Source: Coriobacteriales bacterium (GTDB lineage: Bacteria; Actinomycetota; Coriobacteriia; Coriobacteriales; UBA8131). From it: a stretch of DNA of 5,277 nucleotides. The translations under genes were made by a program, and so were the position numbers. Where the stretch lies: assembly GCA_031254905.1 (NCBI GenBank), contig JAIRTN010000135.1:1-5277 (forward strand), given 5' to 3'. The notes under the pieces are model-generated. The model did not search any database. It saw only the letters and a list, made by a program, of their open reading frames with translations, and had not been told where the DNA came from. Within the stretch, counting starts at the first letter, position 1; each line of letters starts with the position of its first letter. Positions 4,572 to 5,277 of the stretch are shown here, one piece after another.

Positions 4572-5277
4572 ATGAAAAAGCTACAACCTCTGGCGGCGGT
4601 ATGCCTGTCTCTTGTCCTTGCGTTTGCGCTGGTGCCTTTTGGCGGCACTCAGGCTCTCGCCGACGAGCCCTTGTCAGAGCAGAATGAGGGTGAAAGTGGC
4701 GTCACCCTTGAGATAGACTGGGTCACACCTCTCTCCACCAACAAGATTGAAATAGCCTTCAGCATCACCAACAACACTGATGTGTCTCTGCCGAGCACTA
4801 ATATGGTCGGATTCTACAAGCGTTCGATTACCAAAAGTAATTTCATCATATATCGCTATATAAGAATCGAGGTTAAACCCGGCACAACTGTTCAGAGGGT
4901 CGATACGGTCGAGGCGATAGGCATCGGCAGCGTCCCGCTTGTGCTACACCTCTTTGATAACGGTACGACATATCCCAAGGTCACACCCGCAAATCTCCCG
5001 ATTGGTGATGCCGCGGGCCATGAGGCGACCCAGAGTGTCAATCCTGCTGAGACGGTAGCGCTTTCCTCCTTCTCAGTAGAGCGCGTCAATTCGTCCGCGG
5101 TAACGGTAACTTATACCGTTACGAACACAACGCCTTACGAGGTTTCCTCAGGAAGCTTCATCTCCTTCTACAAGGACTCCGTCGATAAAGAGAACTTCCT
5201 GTTGAAGAAAACCCTGCCAAAAGCTGTGCCACCGGGCACCAGTGTCACCATGACCCAAACGCTCAGTAAGACCGGTA
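4572..5277 (+). CDS. Secreted protein with two tandem beta-rich repeat domains, 3' partial
   Basis: The frame from ATG 4572 is open for 235 codons to the window edge, so the gene continues beyond it. Residues 1-30 are a typical Sec signal peptide: MKK, a hydrophobic core (about 7-21), and a likely cut after ALA (28-30) before DEP. No lipobox cysteine is at the cut site, so it is exported rather than lipid-anchored; a later anchor cannot be excluded. The mature part holds two divergent copies of one domain (about 46-110 and 164-228) that align without gaps at a 118-residue period. Shared landmarks are TN.T (66-69 and 184-187), FYK (81-83 and 199-201), K.NF (88-91 and 206-209) and PGT (103-105 and 221-223). 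Alternating hydrophobic strands with Asn/Thr/Ser turns suggest an Ig-like or CARDB-like fold seen in surface proteins. I do not recognise a specific family, and binding or adhesion is only a guess. Base composition is more balanced than in the upstream genes. Confidence 0.85.
   Translation, partial: MKKLQPLAAVCLSLVLAFALVPFGGTQALADEPLSEQNEGESGVTLEIDWVTPLSTNKIEIAFSITNNTDVSLPSTNMVGFYKRSITKSNFIIYRYIRIEVKPGTTVQRVDTVEAIGIGSVPLVLHLFDNGTTYPKVTPANLPIGDAAGHEATQSVNPAETVALSSFSVERVNSSAVTVTYTVTNTTPYEVSSGSFISFYKDSVDKENFLLKKTLPKAVPPGTSVTMTQTLSKTG
4707..4901 (+). repeat. Protein repeat domain, copy 1
   Basis: Codons 46-110 of the secreted protein. They align without gaps to codons 164-228 at an offset of 118 residues (354 bases), with about 16 identical positions out of 65 by eye. 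The DNA copies have diverged, so this is an old duplication. Confidence 0.75.
5061..5255 (+). repeat. Protein repeat domain, copy 2
   Basis: Codons 164-228 of the secreted protein, matching copy 1. The FYK, K.NF and PGT landmarks fall exactly 118 residues after those of copy 1. The region beyond the PGT landmark is cut by the window edge, so further copies may follow. Confidence 0.75.

Noticed and set aside
4892..5089. A 65-codon open frame on the - strand within the secreted protein gene
   Set aside because: The + strand frame has a promoter, ribosome site, signal peptide and internal repeats across this region, so the reverse frame is a shadow.

Overview
The window is GC-rich bacterial DNA with every supportable gene on the + strand. 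The genes are tightly packed and prefer C-ending codons. The gene types, the Lys-Lys...Ala-Leu-Ala-Asp-Glu signal peptide and the composition would fit a high-GC anaerobe such as a member of the Coriobacteriia (Actinomycetota). That is a guess from style, not something the sequence proves.

Region 1 (1-1319) is the downstream part of an AmmeMemoRadiSam cluster. It holds the 3' part of an AMMECR1-domain gene (amrA, start outside the window), which overlaps by 4 bases (ATGA) the gene for the radical SAM enzyme amrS. AmrS has the CX3CX2C cluster motif and an N-terminal cysteine set, but a short C-terminus. The third partner, the Memo-family protein AmrB, is not visible and would have to lie upstream or be fused to the N-terminus of AmrA.

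Region 2 (1320-1534) is a 215-base intergenic stretch. It carries three tandem 18-bp units, a motif resembling an interspersed repeat, and then an AT-rich patch with a perfect TATAAT, an overlapping TAATTA-A-TAATTA palindrome and a leader hairpin.

Region 3 (1535-4398) looks like one transcription unit with gaps of 27 and 14 bases. It contains a YhfC-type intramembrane protease with an unusual proline-rich tail, ribulose-phosphate 3-epimerase (rpe) with a roughly 28-residue loop insertion, and a group I (NifS/IscS-like) cysteine desulfurase. The three have no obvious shared pathway: membrane proteolysis, pentose phosphate metabolism and sulfur transfer.

Region 4 (4399-5277) has two hairpins after the desulfurase, a good sigma70-type promoter, a structured leader ending exactly at a strong Shine-Dalgarno sequence, and the 5' part of a gene for a secreted protein. 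That gene starts at 4572 and is still open at the window edge. It contains two copies of a divergent domain at an exact 118-residue period. Its base composition is balanced, unlike the C-heavy genes before it.

I see no RNA gene, transposase, CRISPR array or defence system. The least explained items are the repeat-containing secreted protein with its structured leader, the proline-tailed protease and the modified Rpe loop.
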